Below, one piece after another: positions 45,022 through 55,747 of a stretch of 64,000 nt of DNA. The position numbers and the translations under genes are program-made. The notes beneath the pieces are model-generated. The model was not told the DNA's origin and made no database searches. It worked only from the letters and a program-made list of their open reading frames with translations. Source of the stretch: Methylomonas sp. MK1. GTDB lineage: Bacteria > Pseudomonadota > Gammaproteobacteria > Methylococcales > Methylomonadaceae. The stretch is taken from contig NZ_AQOV01000001.1 in assembly GCF_000365425.1 (NCBI RefSeq), positions 1,364,001 through 1,428,000 on the forward strand, in the 5' to 3' direction. How positions within the stretch are numbered: the first letter of the stretch is position 1; each line of letters begins with the position of its first letter.

Positions 45022-48000
45022 ATGAAAACTAAGCAACTCCAAGTAAAAGCCTATTTTTTGCTGATTCTGTCTCAGACATTGGTACCAGGGCTCAACGCTT
45101 CGGCAGGTATTTCTCAACAACCCTTATTTCTAACCTCCAGCGTTCCGCCTATCGTCATGCTTACCATGGGCCGCGACCACAAGCTCTATTACGAAGCCTA
45201 TAACGATGCCTCTGACCTTAACGGCGATGGGTTAATTGACGTTGGCTATAAACCAAGCATCGACTACTTCGGGTATTTCGACTCGCATCGTTGTTACGAT
45301 TACGTGGACAGCGACGGAGGATACTTTACACCGAAAGCAAAAACACCATCAGCTACTGATAAAACCTGTTCATCGGTGGACGGCGACTGGAGCGGTGATT
45401 TTCTTAACTACATTACAACCGCGCGTATTGACGCTCTCCGCAAGGTACTATACGGCGGTTACCGAGGCGACGACACCACCTCGAAGACCGTACTTAAGCG
45501 CTCATTTATCCCTCAAGATGCCCATTCATGGGGTAAGGAATACAATCCTAGCAATAACCCGGGATACCTTATCTCAGACTACACACCGTTGGCCGAGCCC
45601 GCTACGGGGAAAAGCCACCTATTTGCAAATGTGTCCTTAAGTTACACCGGCCAACCCCTGATGCGCGTCTTAAATGATACTTCCTACCGCGTTTGGGAAT
45701 GGGTTTCCATCGAACGGCCCGTGGCCGGTAGCGATTGCGATAACGGCAGCCGTACAGCCTGTGCAACCACGGGTAGCTCTAACTGGTCGGTAGTTCCCGA
45801 TATAGTATTCAGCAATTTGGAGAGAAAAACTTATAGAACCGGAGATACTGCTCCCGCCCATCCATCGAGCGCTGCGGAGTATGCAACATTTGTTACTAAT
45901 TACGGCACCACCGGTAACTTACGCCGCACTGACAATATGACTAGACTGGAGGCCAATGGTAATCCTGAACGTACCGAACGTTATTTAACCGTTGTAAAAG
46001 GAAAAATCACTGTTCCTGCCAGTCTCAATTATAAATTTTCGGTAGATGGCGACGATGCAGTAGAAGTATTGATTAACGGTACGGTAGTGGCAGGATATTA
46101 CGGAGGCCATGGCGTCTGCAATTGCAATACTAATAATGGCACTATTCATCTCACCGCTGGTGTCGCTTACGATATTGAATACCACCACGAGGAGGCTTAC
46201 GGCGACGACAGCTTCGTATTGCGCTGGGACACCTCGAATACCGCCTCTAGCATCACCGACTACAGTGTCAATGTTAACGTCTGCGAAACCGGCAAATTGG
46301 AAGCCAACTGCAAAGCCTACAAAAGTGGATCAACCACAATCTATAAACCCACCGGGTTGCTACACACCTACGGCGAAAACGACTCGATGGCGTTTGGCTT
46401 GCTAACTGGGTCTTATAAAAAGAACACCTCAGGCGGCGTACTCAGGAAAAACATAGAATCTTTTACTAACGAAGTAGACCCTACCACAGGCATATTTACC
46501 ACAACCAACGGTATCGTAAAGACAATCAATAACCTACGTATCAACACCTTCAACTACTCGGATCACGCTTACGCTTCTGGATGGATTACCACGCGTGCAA
46601 TAACGGAAGGTGAAGCAGCAGAATGGGGTAACCCTATAGCCGAAATGATGTACGAGGGATTACGCTATTTTGCCGGTAAAGCAGCCCCCACCTCAGCCTA
46701 CTCCATAACAGCCACGGATACCCCTGATGCAACACTAGGATTGCCTTTGCCGACTTGGCTTGATCCATATTCAAATACAGGCGGTAAATATCTGAGCTGT
46801 GCGAAACCGATGCAACTGGTTATAAGCGATATAAACGCATCCTACGATACCAATCAGTTGCCCGGCAGCTATTTTGACTCGTCGTTCTCAGGTGATTTGT
46901 CTGGTCTGAATGTATCGACCTTAGCCGATACAATATGGGGTAACGAATCCGAATCGAGCAATATTTTTATCGGTCAATCGGGGATTATCAGCGACGGTGC
47001 CCCCACGGCAAAATCGGCAAGCAGCTTTAAAAATATCCGTGGCTTAGCGCCGGAAGAACCCACCAAATTAGGTGGCTTTTATGCCGGCAGCATTGCTTTG
47101 TACGGCAGACAAACCGACCTAAACACCGCTACCGGCGATCAGAAAACCGATACGTTGGCCGTCGCATTGGCTTCGCCGCTCCCCAGAATCGAAATACCGG
47201 TCAACGGCAAGATAGTAACCTTGGTACCGTTCGCGAAATCCGTAGCGGGGTCCAGCATCACCTCGACCTCAACCAGCTTTCAACCCACCAATCAGATTGT
47301 AGACTTTTATGTGGAAAAGATTGTCAACACTGTAGAACCTGTCTCGGGTGTTACTCCAGGCAACAAAGATACCTCCATTAACGGCGGACGCCCGTACGGA
47401 AAATTCCGTATAAATTACGAGGACGTCGAGCAAGCCGCTGATCATGATATGGATGCGATTGTGGAATACACATTCACTGTTAATGCATCAAATCAAGTAG
47501 TGGTCGATCTGAATTCAACCTATGCCGCGGGCGGCATAACCCAACACATGGGTTACGTTATTTCCGGTACCACCAAGGACGGCGTTTACCTGGAAGTACG
47601 TGACAAACCCGATGCCGGAGAAAATGATAAAGATTATTTTCTTGATACACCTCCAGGTCAGTTTCCTGGTGGTACTTGGGCTGATGGCGTCTCTTTACCA
47701 CTCACGGCATCCAGAACATTTACCGTAGGCACCACCACCTCAGCGAGCTTTGTCAAACACGACCCGCTCTGGTACGCGGCAAAATGGGGCGTAAACGACA
47801 AAAACAAAGACAACATTCTTGACCAAAATGAATGGGACGAAGATAAAAATGGTACTCCTGACGGATATTTTCTGGTAACCAATGCAGGTAAACTTTCCGA
47901 ACAATTGGGAAAAGCTTTCGCCAAAATACTCAGCAACGTGAGCTCTTCTTCTGCGGTAGCAGCCAATACCGCAAAATTAAATACCGGGACATTGGTTTAT

Positions 48001-50067
48001 CAAGCCAAATTCGATCCAAGAGACTGGAGCGGACATTTGTTGGCGATCCCGATCAATGACACTACTGGCGTACTGGAAACAAACAATCTCAACTGGGACG
48101 CTGCTACAAAGTTACCGACACCGGGTAGCCGCAAAATTTATACCCTCAACCCAACGTTAACCAGTGCTCCACGCGGTATAGAGTTTCGATGGGCAAACTT
48201 AACCACCGCGCCAACAGGCAGTTCGCAGCAGGACTATTTAAACCAAATATCGGGTACTGCTGACGGCAAAGGTGAGTTACGGCTCAATTGGTTGCGCGGG
48301 GATAACACAAACGAACAGCGCTTGGGCAGCGGAAACTTTAGAAACAGAATCAAGAAATTTGACGGCACTTTCCTTGAAAACAGCACCGATCTCGCTAATG
48401 GCACGATTGCTACCAACAAGCTCGGTGACATCGTAAACTCCGACCCGGTCTATGTTGGAACCGATGACTTCGGATACAGTTCACTACCCGGAGCAGAAGG
48501 TAGCGACTACACTTCGTTTCGCGCCAGCACGAGTTACCAAAATCGCAGACCTATGATTTACGTGGGTGCCAATGACGGCATGATGCATGGGTTCGACGCC
48601 AAAAAGAACTCCGGCTCGATCACCACTGGCGGTACGGAGGTTTTTGCTTATATTCCGAATGCTCTATTCCCGGAACTAAGCAAGTTGACATCGCTTACAT
48701 ATGCCCACCAATATTTTATTGACGGCATATCAAGCTTTGGCGATGTGTATTACGATTCGAGCTGGCATACCCTTCTCGCAGGTGTCACGGGGGCCGGAGG
48801 CAGGGCCGCATTCGCGCTCGACGTCACTAATCCGGATACGTTTGGCGCCAGCAGCGTTTTATGGGAGTTCTCTAACGCGGATGACAATGACCTAGGTTAT
48901 ACAATAGGTCAACCCGCTATCGCAAGAATGAAAGACGGCACTTGGGCCGTTATCGTTGCGAATGGTTATAACAGCGACGCGGGTAAGGCAGTGTTGTTTG
49001 TATTGAATGCCAAAACAGGCGCGTTAATCAAAAAATTTGATACCGGAGTCGGTGACGCCGCACAAAAAAATGGTCTGTCATCACCAAAGGCGGTTGATAC
49101 TGACGGGGACACAATTGTAGACACCATTTACGCCGGGGATCTCTACGGGAACCTTTGGAAATTCAACGTAGGCACGACCTCCGCAACTAGTTGGACTATT
49201 GCTAACAGTGGCGCGCCACTATTCGTCGCCTGCACCACAACAGGCACATCATGCACATCGGCAAACCGTCAACCGATTACCGGAAAACCTAGTGTTGGTG
49301 CAGTTGGCTCAGAGCAAACCGGTGGCATTATGGTGTATTTTGGTACAGGCAAATATTTTGAGACTACTGACAACGTCATACCGACAAGTCCACAGGTTCA
49401 GTCTTTTTACGGCCTGTGGGATGACAACTCTGGGGCAATCACCGACAGAGCGAAACTACAAGAGCAAACTATCACATATGAGGGTAAACCCAAAAACTCT
49501 GCCGGCGTAGAGGGTACAGGCGTGGTACGGGTAAGCTCTAGAAATACTGTGTGTTACTCGGTGGCAACCATTCCATCAACGGACGACGATACGCCCACCA
49601 CCACGTGCAATGCAGCCAATCTTAAAAAGGGCTGGGCTATGAACCTCCTTAAGCCCACGAATATCGCTCAAGGTGAAAGAGTCGTTAGTCCACCGGTGAT
49701 GTATCTAGATTTAGTGATTTTCTCGACAATGATTCCGAGTGCTGACCCATGTTCGGGCGGCGGTGTGAGCCGCGTCATGACTGTGGAGGCAATCACAGGT
49801 AAACGCCCCTCTACAGCCTCTTTCGATCTATTCGGTAATGATGGTAAAGCTGACGTAAATGACCTTATGCTAATTAATGGCAAATTAGTTGCCGCTACTG
49901 GCTTTGACATGGGCATTGGTATACATAAGAATCTTAGCCTTGTTGGGAATATTGGTATCGGATCAGGTAGCGAGAGCATCGACAAAATGAAATTTAAAGA
50001 AAACCCAACTACCCCTGGCGGAGGAGGAGGTGGCGGCAAAAGAACTTCTTGGCGCCAATTGAGATAG
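45022..50067 (+). CDS. pilY1: PilY1-type pilus tip adhesin with PA14 domain
   Basis: 1681 aa. A signal peptide is followed by a large N-terminal region in which residues about 318-403 read as a PA14 domain (YKFSVDGDDAVEVLING, EEAYGDDSFVLRWDT). The C-terminal third is the PilY1 beta-propeller (PMIYVGANDGMMHGFDA) with a calcium loop DTDGDTIVD near 1357. EF-like loops DLNGDGLID (~67) and DKNKDNILDQNE (~926) are also present. No vWA MIDAS (DxSxS) is seen at the N-terminus. It ends in a Gly-rich basic tail. PilY1 sits at the pilus tip, aids assembly and surface sensing; PA14 often binds sugars. Confidence 0.92.
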   Translation: MKTKQLQVKAYFLLILSQTLVPGLNASAGISQQPLFLTSSVPPIVMLTMGRDHKLYYEAYNDASDLNGDGLIDVGYKPSIDYFGYFDSHRCYDYVDSDGGYFTPKAKTPSATDKTCSSVDGDWSGDFLNYITTARIDALRKVLYGGYRGDDTTSKTVLKRSFIPQDAHSWGKEYNPSNNPGYLISDYTPLAEPATGKSHLFANVSLSYTGQPLMRVLNDTSYRVWEWVSIERPVAGSDCDNGSRTACATTGSSNWSVVPDIVFSNLERKTYRTGDTAPAHPSSAAEYATFVTNYGTTGNLRRTDNMTRLEANGNPERTERYLTVVKGKITVPASLNYKFSVDGDDAVEVLINGTVVAGYYGGHGVCNCNTNNGTIHLTAGVAYDIEYHHEEAYGDDSFVLRWDTSNTASSITDYSVNVNVCETGKLEANCKAYKSGSTTIYKPTGLLHTYGENDSMAFGLLTGSYKKNTSGGVLRKNIESFTNEVDPTTGIFTTTNGIVKTINNLRINTFNYSDHAYASGWITTRAITEGEAAEWGNPIAEMMYEGLRYFAGKAAPTSAYSITATDTPDATLGLPLPTWLDPYSNTGGKYLSCAKPMQLVISDINASYDTNQLPGSYFDSSFSGDLSGLNVSTLADTIWGNESESSNIFIGQSGIISDGAPTAKSASSFKNIRGLAPEEPTKLGGFYAGSIALYGRQTDLNTATGDQKTDTLAVALASPLPRIEIPVNGKIVTLVPFAKSVAGSSITSTSTSFQPTNQIVDFYVEKIVNTVEPVSGVTPGNKDTSINGGRPYGKFRINYEDVEQAADHDMDAIVEYTFTVNASNQVVVDLNSTYAAGGITQHMGYVISGTTKDGVYLEVRDKPDAGENDKDYFLDTPPGQFPGGTWADGVSLPLTASRTFTVGTTTSASFVKHDPLWYAAKWGVNDKNKDNILDQNEWDEDKNGTPDGYFLVTNAGKLSEQLGKAFAKILSNVSSSSAVAANTAKLNTGTLVYQAKFDPRDWSGHLLAIPINDTTGVLETNNLNWDAATKLPTPGSRKIYTLNPTLTSAPRGIEFRWANLTTAPTGSSQQDYLNQISGTADGKGELRLNWLRGDNTNEQRLGSGNFRNRIKKFDGTFLENSTDLANGTIATNKLGDIVNSDPVYVGTDDFGYSSLPGAEGSDYTSFRASTSYQNRRPMIYVGANDGMMHGFDAKKNSGSITTGGTEVFAYIPNALFPELSKLTSLTYAHQYFIDGISSFGDVYYDSSWHTLLAGVTGAGGRAAFALDVTNPDTFGASSVLWEFSNADDNDLGYTIGQPAIARMKDGTWAVIVANGYNSDAGKAVLFVLNAKTGALIKKFDTGVGDAAQKNGLSSPKAVDTDGDTIVDTIYAGDLYGNLWKFNVGTTSATSWTIANSGAPLFVACTTTGTSCTSANRQPITGKPSVGAVGSEQTGGIMVYFGTGKYFETTDNVIPTSPQVQSFYGLWDDNSGAITDRAKLQEQTITYEGKPKNSAGVEGTGVVRVSSRNTVCYSVATIPSTDDDTPTTTCNAANLKKGWAMNLLKPTNIAQGERVVSPPVMYLDLVIFSTMIPSADPCSGGGVSRVMTVEAITGKRPSTASFDLFGNDGKADVNDLMLINGKLVAATGFDMGIGIHKNLSLVGNIGIGSGSESIDKMKFKENPTTPGGGGGGGKRTSWRQLR

Positions 50068-50250
50068 ATAGCTCAGTTGTTGAGAACTTATTTTGGAATT
50101 AGTCTGATACTAAGAATTTAATGCCTGTGACTTTTGGTTAATCGGGGTTTAGTCGTACGAATTTGCCTGTATTCACTGAATTAAACCGATATGAGATAAC
50201 AGGCTTACATATTTCAATAAACGATAAAACCCAAACCGGTCAAAATTAAA

Positions 50251-50712
50251 ATGAACAAAACACAACAAGGCGTAACTCTTATAGAGTTAATGGTTACAGT
50301 GGCGATCATCGGCATACTTGCAGGCGTCGCGATACCTGGCTATCAAGAGAGTGTACGCAAATCGCGAAGAGCGGATGTCAAAGGCGTATTGCTCGGACTA
50401 ACCAATGCCATGGAGCGACGTTTTACGGAAGCCAATACCTTTTGTGACGCCGCTGCGGGAGGAACTGCGGTAACCGGTTGTGGGTCATCAACCGGCGATA
50501 CCGGGACACCATCGATCTATACGATCCCAACAGAAACCGCCGGCTTTTACACGGTAACTATTAGTGGCGCCAGTGCTAGTAGCTATACCTTGAGCGCGGT
50601 TCCGGCCGGAGCCCAAGCCAGTGACAAATGCGGTACCTTATTAATAGACAATACCGGCAGCAAAACAGTAGCGAGCGCAACATTAGATGCCTCCACATGT
50701 TGGAGCAGATAA
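50251..50712 (+). CDS. pilE: Minor pilin PilE
   Basis: 153 aa. Short leader MNKTQQG then [25 protein letters not shown] with Glu5; [29 protein letters not shown] and the C-terminal Cys pair fit the PilE group encoded after pilY1. It is 183 bases from pilY1, so it may have its own promoter; none is obvious. Confidence 0.92.
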   Translation: MNKTQQGVTLIELMVTVAIIGILAGVAIPGYQESVRKSRRADVKGVLLGLTNAMERRFTEANTFCDAAAGGTAVTGCGSSTGDTGTPSIYTIPTETAGFYTVTISGASASSYTLSAVPAGAQASDKCGTLLIDNTGSKTVASATLDASTCWSR

Positions 50713-50720
50713 AACCCTGG

Positions 50721-50736
50721 CTGAGCAAGCGCTCAG
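50721..50736. terminator. Possible hairpin between convergent pilE and queA
   Basis: CTGAGC-AAGC-GCTCAG forms a six-pair stem with a four-base loop between the convergent genes. On the queA strand it is followed after a few bases by TTTT; on the pilE strand there is no T-run. It overlaps the queA stop codon. Weak terminator candidate. Confidence 0.35.
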
Positions 50737-51752
50737 ATAACTAGCATCGCATCGCCATAGCTGAAAAATCGATACCGCTGATCAATAGCATGCCGATACG
50801 CGTTCATCACTGCGTCATAACCCGCGAATGCCGAAACCAACATTAGCAATGTCGACTCCGGCAAATGAAAGTTGGTCAGCAGAGCATCCACTGCTTTAAA
50901 CGAGTACCCTGGCGTAATAAATAAATCGGTATCGCCGAATCCAGCTTGCAAACCGCCGTTGCGTGACGCTGACTCTAAAGCCCTTACCGCCGTGGTACCT
51001 ATAGCCACGACCCGACCACCTCTGACCCTTGCTTGATTTACCGCGTCCACGCAAGCTTGCGAGACGGCGTAAGATTCTTTATGCATCACATGCTCGGATA
51101 AGTCTTCGACGCGTACCGGGCGAAACGTGCCGCTGCCGACGTGCAAAGTGACGAAACTGCGCGCTACGCCTTTTTGATCTAAGCGATCCAACATTGCTTG
51201 ATCGAAATGTAAGCCGGCAGTGGGTGCCGCCACGGCACCCAATTGCTCGGCAAATACGGTTTGATAACGATCCAAGTCGCTCACTTCGTCAACACGACTA
51301 ATATAGGGCGGCAGCGGCATATGCCCTACTTCGTCCAATAGCGCCAACAAGCCTGCTTCCGCTTCAAACCACAGCCTGAATAAATCGTTATGTCTACCCA
51401 TAACCCTGCATACCGCGCCATTCTCCAAGGTCAACAAGGCATCGGTCTTTGGCGACTTACTTGCTTTAACATGAGCAAGCGCTGTATGAGCATCCTCGAT
51501 ACGCTCGATCAATATTTCGACTTTACCGCCGCTTGACTTATGTGCAAACAAGCGAGCCGGCATTACTTTGGTATTGTTAAAAACCAATAAATCGTTGCTG
51601 CTTATCATGTCGACAAAATCGGCAAACTGGCAGTCTGTAATTGCCGCACTTTGTCTATCCAGACGTAGCAATCGACTGGCGCTCCGTTCCGGCAGCGGAT
51701 ACTGGGCAATAAGTTGCTCCGGCAACTGGTAATTAAAGTCGCTCTTTTTCAT
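50733..51752 (-). CDS. queA: S-adenosylmethionine:tRNA ribosyltransferase-isomerase QueA
   Basis: 339 aa: [24 protein letters not shown] at the start, [24 protein letters not shown] and [17 protein letters not shown] are the family blocks. It moves the ribosyl group of AdoMet to preQ1 in tRNA, making epoxyqueuosine. It stands alone on the minus strand between pilE and sdhE. Confidence 0.96.
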   Translation of the reverse strand: MKKSDFNYQLPEQLIAQYPLPERSASRLLRLDRQSAAITDCQFADFVDMISSNDLLVFNNTKVMPARLFAHKSSGGKVEILIERIEDAHTALAHVKASKSPKTDALLTLENGAVCRVMGRHNDLFRLWFEAEAGLLALLDEVGHMPLPPYISRVDEVSDLDRYQTVFAEQLGAVAAPTAGLHFDQAMLDRLDQKGVARSFVTLHVGSGTFRPVRVEDLSEHVMHKESYAVSQACVDAVNQARVRGGRVVAIGTTAVRALESASRNGGLQAGFGDTDLFITPGYSFKAVDALLTNFHLPESTLLMLVSAFAGYDAVMNAYRHAIDQRYRFFSYGDAMLVI

Positions 51753-51938
51753 TCCGAATAGTATTTAAATGACTTTTGAACAATCTTGGGACTTTATCAG
51801 CCACAAGACAGGTAAAGGAGAATTTATTTGAGGTTTTTTAATACGTTAGATCAGTTTGTATGATGGAAAGCATCGATTTTGAAGCCAGATTGTAGCCTCA
51901 ATCATCTATAAGCAGTCCGGATAGCATTTTAGCAAAGC

Positions 51939-52181
51939 TTAAACCGGCAAAGCCCTTATTACCAAGACCAGGTTTTTCATACTGTCGTCGTTCGGCAATT
52001 GTTCACCCATCAAGTATCGCATCAGCTCCGTGTCTTCAAGTTCCAGCATTCGCAAAAATGTCTGCTGTTCCAAAAGCTCGGCGGCGAGATAACGATTTTC
52101 TAAATACCTGAGCAGCATCAAATCCAGCTCAAGGGTACCGCGCCGGCAACGCCAGCGCAGTTTATTGATGTTTTCGCTCAC
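51939..52181 (-). CDS. sdhE: Succinate dehydrogenase assembly factor SdhE
   Basis: 80 aa with the invariant [11 protein letters not shown] (RGxxE motif) near residue 13. SdhE promotes covalent attachment of FAD to SdhA. The start is a GTG overlapping the sdhB stop as GTGA, so it is coupled to the SDH genes. Last gene of the gltA-sdh operon. Confidence 0.92.
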   Translation of the reverse strand: MSENINKLRWRCRRGTLELDLMLLRYLENRYLAAELLEQQTFLRMLELEDTELMRYLMGEQLPNDDSMKNLVLVIRALPV

Positions 52182-52960
52182 AGATGATCGCGTTCTACCA
52201 ACAGCTTCTTGATTTCGGCAATGGCCTTGGCCGGATTAAGCCCCTTAGGACAAGTATCAGTGCAGTTCATGATGGTGTGGCAGCGATACAATTTAAACGA
52301 CTCGTCGAGTTCATCCAGACGCTCTTTATCATTTTCATCGCGACTGTCGGCCAACCAACGATATGCTTGCAATAGAATCGCCGGTCCGAGATATTTATCG
52401 CTGTTCCACCAATAGCTTGGGCAACTGGTTGAGCAGCAAGCGCAGAGTACACATTCGTACAGGCCGTCCAACTTAGCCCGCTCATCTCTACTTTGCAGAC
52501 GTTCTGTGTTCTCGGGTGCTGCGGACTCGGTGGTTAACCAGGGCTTTATAGAACTATATTGCTCAAAGAAATGCGTCATATCTGCGACCAAATCCTTGAC
52601 CACCGACATATGCGGCAACGGGAATATTTTCACAGTACCTTTATAGTCGCTAATCGCTTTGGTACACGCCAGCGTGTTTTTGCCGTTGATGTTCATCGCG
52701 CACGAGCCGCAGACCCCTTCGCGGCAGGAGCGGCGAAACGTCAGACTGCTATCGATCTCATTTTTAATTTTGAGAATCGCATCCAGCACCATGGGTCCGC
52801 ATTGGTCCATATCGATCTCATAGGTGTCGATGCGCGGATTTTCCCCGGAATCAGGATCCCAGCGATAAACTTCAAAATGACGGACGTTGTTAGCGCCATC
52901 GGCTTTATAGGTTTTACCCTTTTTAATCACCGAGTTTTTGGGCAGTGTAAATTCAACCAT
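52178..52960 (-). CDS. sdhB: Succinate dehydrogenase iron-sulfur subunit SdhB
   Basis: 260 aa. The 2Fe-2S ligands are in [21 protein letters not shown], with the 4Fe-4S and 3Fe-4S ligands in [13 protein letters not shown] and [17 protein letters not shown]. It passes electrons from FAD to the quinone site. Its start overlaps the sdhA stop by one base (TAATG). Confidence 0.95.
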   Translation of the reverse strand: MVEFTLPKNSVIKKGKTYKADGANNVRHFEVYRWDPDSGENPRIDTYEIDMDQCGPMVLDAILKIKNEIDSSLTFRRSCREGVCGSCAMNINGKNTLACTKAISDYKGTVKIFPLPHMSVVKDLVADMTHFFEQYSSIKPWLTTESAAPENTERLQSRDERAKLDGLYECVLCACCSTSCPSYWWNSDKYLGPAILLQAYRWLADSRDENDKERLDELDESFKLYRCHTIMNCTDTCPKGLNPAKAIAEIKKLLVERDHL

Positions 52961-54744
52961 TAGTAAACCCTCTCTTTAGGCGCAACGACTTCGACTTCGT
53001 CGGTGAGCGTATACAGGTGGACGGGGCGGTAGTCTATTTTGACTTTATTGTCTTCCCGCCAGGTCAGAGTGTGCTTCATCCAGTTTTTGTCATCGCGTTT
53101 CGGATAGTCCTCGCGTGCGTGACCACCGCGACTTTCCTGACGATTACCGGCGGCAGTAATAGTAACTTGCGCTTGACCGAGCAGGTTATCCAGTTCCAGT
53201 GTTTCCACCAAATCGGTATTCCAGATCAGTGACTTATCACCCACTTTGACATCGTCAAACGATGCGGCAATCTCACCTATCGCCTTGATCCCTTCGTGTA
53301 GCGTGGATTCAGTTCTAAATACCGCCGCTTTAGACTGCATAGTGGTTTGCATATCCATACGGATTTCCGCGGTTGTGCGGCTACCATTGGCATTTCTGAT
53401 TTTGTCGAAACGCGATAGCGCGTGATCCGTGACGTCTTTTGCCAACGGCTTGTGCGGCATGCCCGGTTTAATCAACTCGGTGCAACGAATCGCCGCCGCC
53501 CGGCCGAATACCACCAAATCCAACAAAGAGTTAGAACCTAAACGATTGGCGCCATGCACCGAAACGCAGGCAGTTTCGCCGATCGCCATCAAGCCCGGCA
53601 CCACATAATCAGGGTTACCGTCTTTCAACGTAACGACTTCGGCCTTGTAGTTGGTCGGAATGCCGCCCATGTTGTAATGCACGGTCGGCAACACCGGAAT
53701 CGGTTGCTTGGTCGCATCGACACCGGCAAAAATTCTGGCGGTTTCGGTGATGCCGGGCAAACGCTCATGGATGATGGCCGGGTCGAGATGCTCCAAATGC
53801 AAATGCACATGATCTTTCTTGGGACCGATGCCGCGTCCTTCGTTAATCTCCACCGTAATGGCCCGGCTGACTACGTCGCGTGAAGCCAAGTCTTTAGCAT
53901 GCGGGGCGTAACGAGCCATGAAGTGTTCGCCTTCGGAGTTGGTCAAATAACCACCCTCCCCGCGCGCACCTTCAGTCATCAAGCAACCGGAACCATAGAT
54001 ACCGGTTGGGTGGAATTGCACGAACTCCATATCTTGCAAAGGCAAACCGGCTCTCAAGATCATGCCATTGCCGTCGCCGGTAACCGTATGCGCCGAGGTG
54101 CAAGATAGAAACGTACGACCATAGCCGCCCGTTGCCATTACCGTTTGATGCCCGCGAAACAGATGAATCGAACCGTCATCCAGGCACCAGGCCAGAACAC
54201 CGCGACACTCGCCCTCTTCCATAATCAAATCCAGCGCGATGTATTCGACGAAGAATTCGGCGTTGTGCTTTAAAGCCTGTTGATACAAAGTGTGCAGAAT
54301 CGCATGCCCGGTCACGTCTGCCGCCGCGCAAGTTCTTTGTGCCTGACCTTTGCCATAATGAGTGGACATACCGCCAAAAGCCCGCTGGTAGATTTTACCT
54401 TCCGCGGTTCTGGAGAACGGTACACCGTAGTGTTCCAATTCAATGATGGCTGGAATCGCTTCCCGGCACATGTATTCGATGGCATCTTGATCGCCCAGCC
54501 AATCCGAACCTTTCACCGTGTCGTACATGTGAAAACGCCAATCGTCTTCGCCCATATTACCCAGCGCGGCGCTAATCCCGCCTTGTGCAGCCACAGTATG
54601 ACTACGAGTAGGAAACACTTTACTGATACAAGCGGTTTTTAGACCTTTTTCCACCATGCCGAAAGTGGCCCGCAAGCCGGCCCCGCCGGCGCCAACCACC
54701 ACGACGTCATGTTGGTGTTCGATGATGTTATATGCTGAGGCCAT
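52960..54744 (-). CDS. sdhA: Succinate dehydrogenase flavoprotein subunit SdhA
   Basis: 594 aa. FAD-binding [13 protein letters not shown], the covalent flavin His in [15 protein letters not shown], and the active-site region [13 protein letters not shown] are intact. It oxidises succinate to fumarate at the inner membrane. It follows sdhD by three bases. Confidence 0.96.
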   Translation of the reverse strand: MASAYNIIEHQHDVVVVGAGGAGLRATFGMVEKGLKTACISKVFPTRSHTVAAQGGISAALGNMGEDDWRFHMYDTVKGSDWLGDQDAIEYMCREAIPAIIELEHYGVPFSRTAEGKIYQRAFGGMSTHYGKGQAQRTCAAADVTGHAILHTLYQQALKHNAEFFVEYIALDLIMEEGECRGVLAWCLDDGSIHLFRGHQTVMATGGYGRTFLSCTSAHTVTGDGNGMILRAGLPLQDMEFVQFHPTGIYGSGCLMTEGARGEGGYLTNSEGEHFMARYAPHAKDLASRDVVSRAITVEINEGRGIGPKKDHVHLHLEHLDPAIIHERLPGITETARIFAGVDATKQPIPVLPTVHYNMGGIPTNYKAEVVTLKDGNPDYVVPGLMAIGETACVSVHGANRLGSNSLLDLVVFGRAAAIRCTELIKPGMPHKPLAKDVTDHALSRFDKIRNANGSRTTAEIRMDMQTTMQSKAAVFRTESTLHEGIKAIGEIAASFDDVKVGDKSLIWNTDLVETLELDNLLGQAQVTITAAGNRQESRGGHAREDYPKRDDKNWMKHTLTWREDNKVKIDYRPVHLYTLTDEVEVVAPKERVY

Positions 54745-54747
54745 GAG

Positions 54748-55128
54748 TTACCTTGCCAAAAGAATGATGATAATCGCGAGCAATGCCGCAACACCTAAAA
54801 CTAAAAAAATCAGATTAGTGGCGCGTATCGCCAAGTGTCTGACGGGGATAGTAGACACATAGTCTTCAATCACCACCTGCACGCCTAAAGCGGCGTGGTA
54901 AACCACTGCCACGGTCCAGGCGATAATTGCCAAGGTGTTTAGCGGGGAAGACAACCACTCGACAGTATCCGCATAGGGTGCGTTTAAGGCCTTGTTTAGA
55001 AGAACAATCAACCAAATCGACAACGGCACCAAGGCCACTGCGGTGACGCGTTGGTACCAAAAATGACCTGAGCCGCTATGTACCGAGAAAAAATCGGCGG
55101 CTTTTTCCAATGTTGCTTTGTAATCCAT
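54748..55128 (-). CDS. sdhD: Succinate dehydrogenase membrane anchor SdhD
   Basis: 126 aa with three membrane helices; HAALGVQVVIEDYV carries the heme-ligand His and the quinone-site Asp-Tyr pair seen in SdhD proteins. I start at the ATG at 55126-55128, preceded by GGAGGG; the longer reading overlaps the sdhC end without need. Confidence 0.92.
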   Translation of the reverse strand: MDYKATLEKAADFFSVHSGSGHFWYQRVTAVALVPLSIWLIVLLNKALNAPYADTVEWLSSPLNTLAIIAWTVAVVYHAALGVQVVIEDYVSTIPVRHLAIRATNLIFLVLGVAALLAIIIILLAR

Positions 55129-55141
55129 AACCAACCCTCCT

Positions 55142-55513
55142 TTAAGAAACCACAAAGGTAATCAGTGTCAACGATGCGGAAGCAATCAGTTCGTACACTG
55201 CGTATTTATCCAAAGTCATGCGCTCGAACGTTTTGCAAAAATCCCAAATCAAATGCCGAATACCGTGCACCAGATGGAAAAATAGCGCATAAATAAAGCC
55301 CCAATACACCAGCTTAAACAACCAGTACGACATAAATGCCTGCATGGCACCGTAAGCACCTTCGCCGACGGCGATGGCGAACAGCACATAAACAAATAGC
55401 ACCAAGCCCATGGAAAGAAACACCCCGGTCATGCGATGGGTGATTGAAACCAGGCCGGTTAAGGGCAATCGATAGACTTGCAGATGGGGCGAAAGTGGTC
55501 TGTTTGCTGACAT
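55142..55513 (-). CDS. sdhC: Succinate dehydrogenase cytochrome b556 subunit SdhC
   Basis: 123 aa, three membrane helices. NRPLSPHLQVYRLPL and SITHRMTGVFLSMGL (quinone-site Ser/Arg) are the SdhC signature; HLVHGIRHLIWD carries the heme His. It anchors the complex with SdhD. Confidence 0.94.
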   Translation of the reverse strand: MSANRPLSPHLQVYRLPLTGLVSITHRMTGVFLSMGLVLFVYVLFAIAVGEGAYGAMQAFMSYWLFKLVYWGFIYALFFHLVHGIRHLIWDFCKTFERMTLDKYAVYELIASASLTLITFVVS

Positions 55514-55552
55514 GATTTACCCTGTTATTTAAAGTTGAAAAATAATTTGTTA

Positions 55553-55744
55553 TTAAAAATCGACGCAACGACCTTTACGCTCCCAATCGCCAAAGCGAGT
55601 AGGCTCCGGCCCTTTCGGGCCATTAATTTCTGTCGGAATGGTGGGATCTTGCTCCGCAGACGGCGTCTCCTCGGATTCGGTCTTAGCGCTCTCAGGCGGA
55701 TCTTGCGTGGTACCTTGTACTGATTTCATATCGATTTTCTGCAT
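55553..55744 (-). CDS. SdhAF4-type (DUF1674) SDH assembly factor
   Basis: 63 aa, acidic and disordered-looking for about 40 residues, then the DUF1674 motif GPEPTRFGDWERKGRCVDF (positions about 45-63). The mitochondrial homologue SDHAF4 binds the flavinylated SdhA before it joins SdhB. It sits three bases after gltA and ahead of sdhC. The role is inferred from family and position. Confidence 0.88.
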   Translation of the reverse strand: MQKIDMKSVQGTTQDPPESAKTESEETPSAEQDPTIPTEINGPKGPEPTRFGDWERKGRCVDF

Positions 55745-55747
55745 AAT

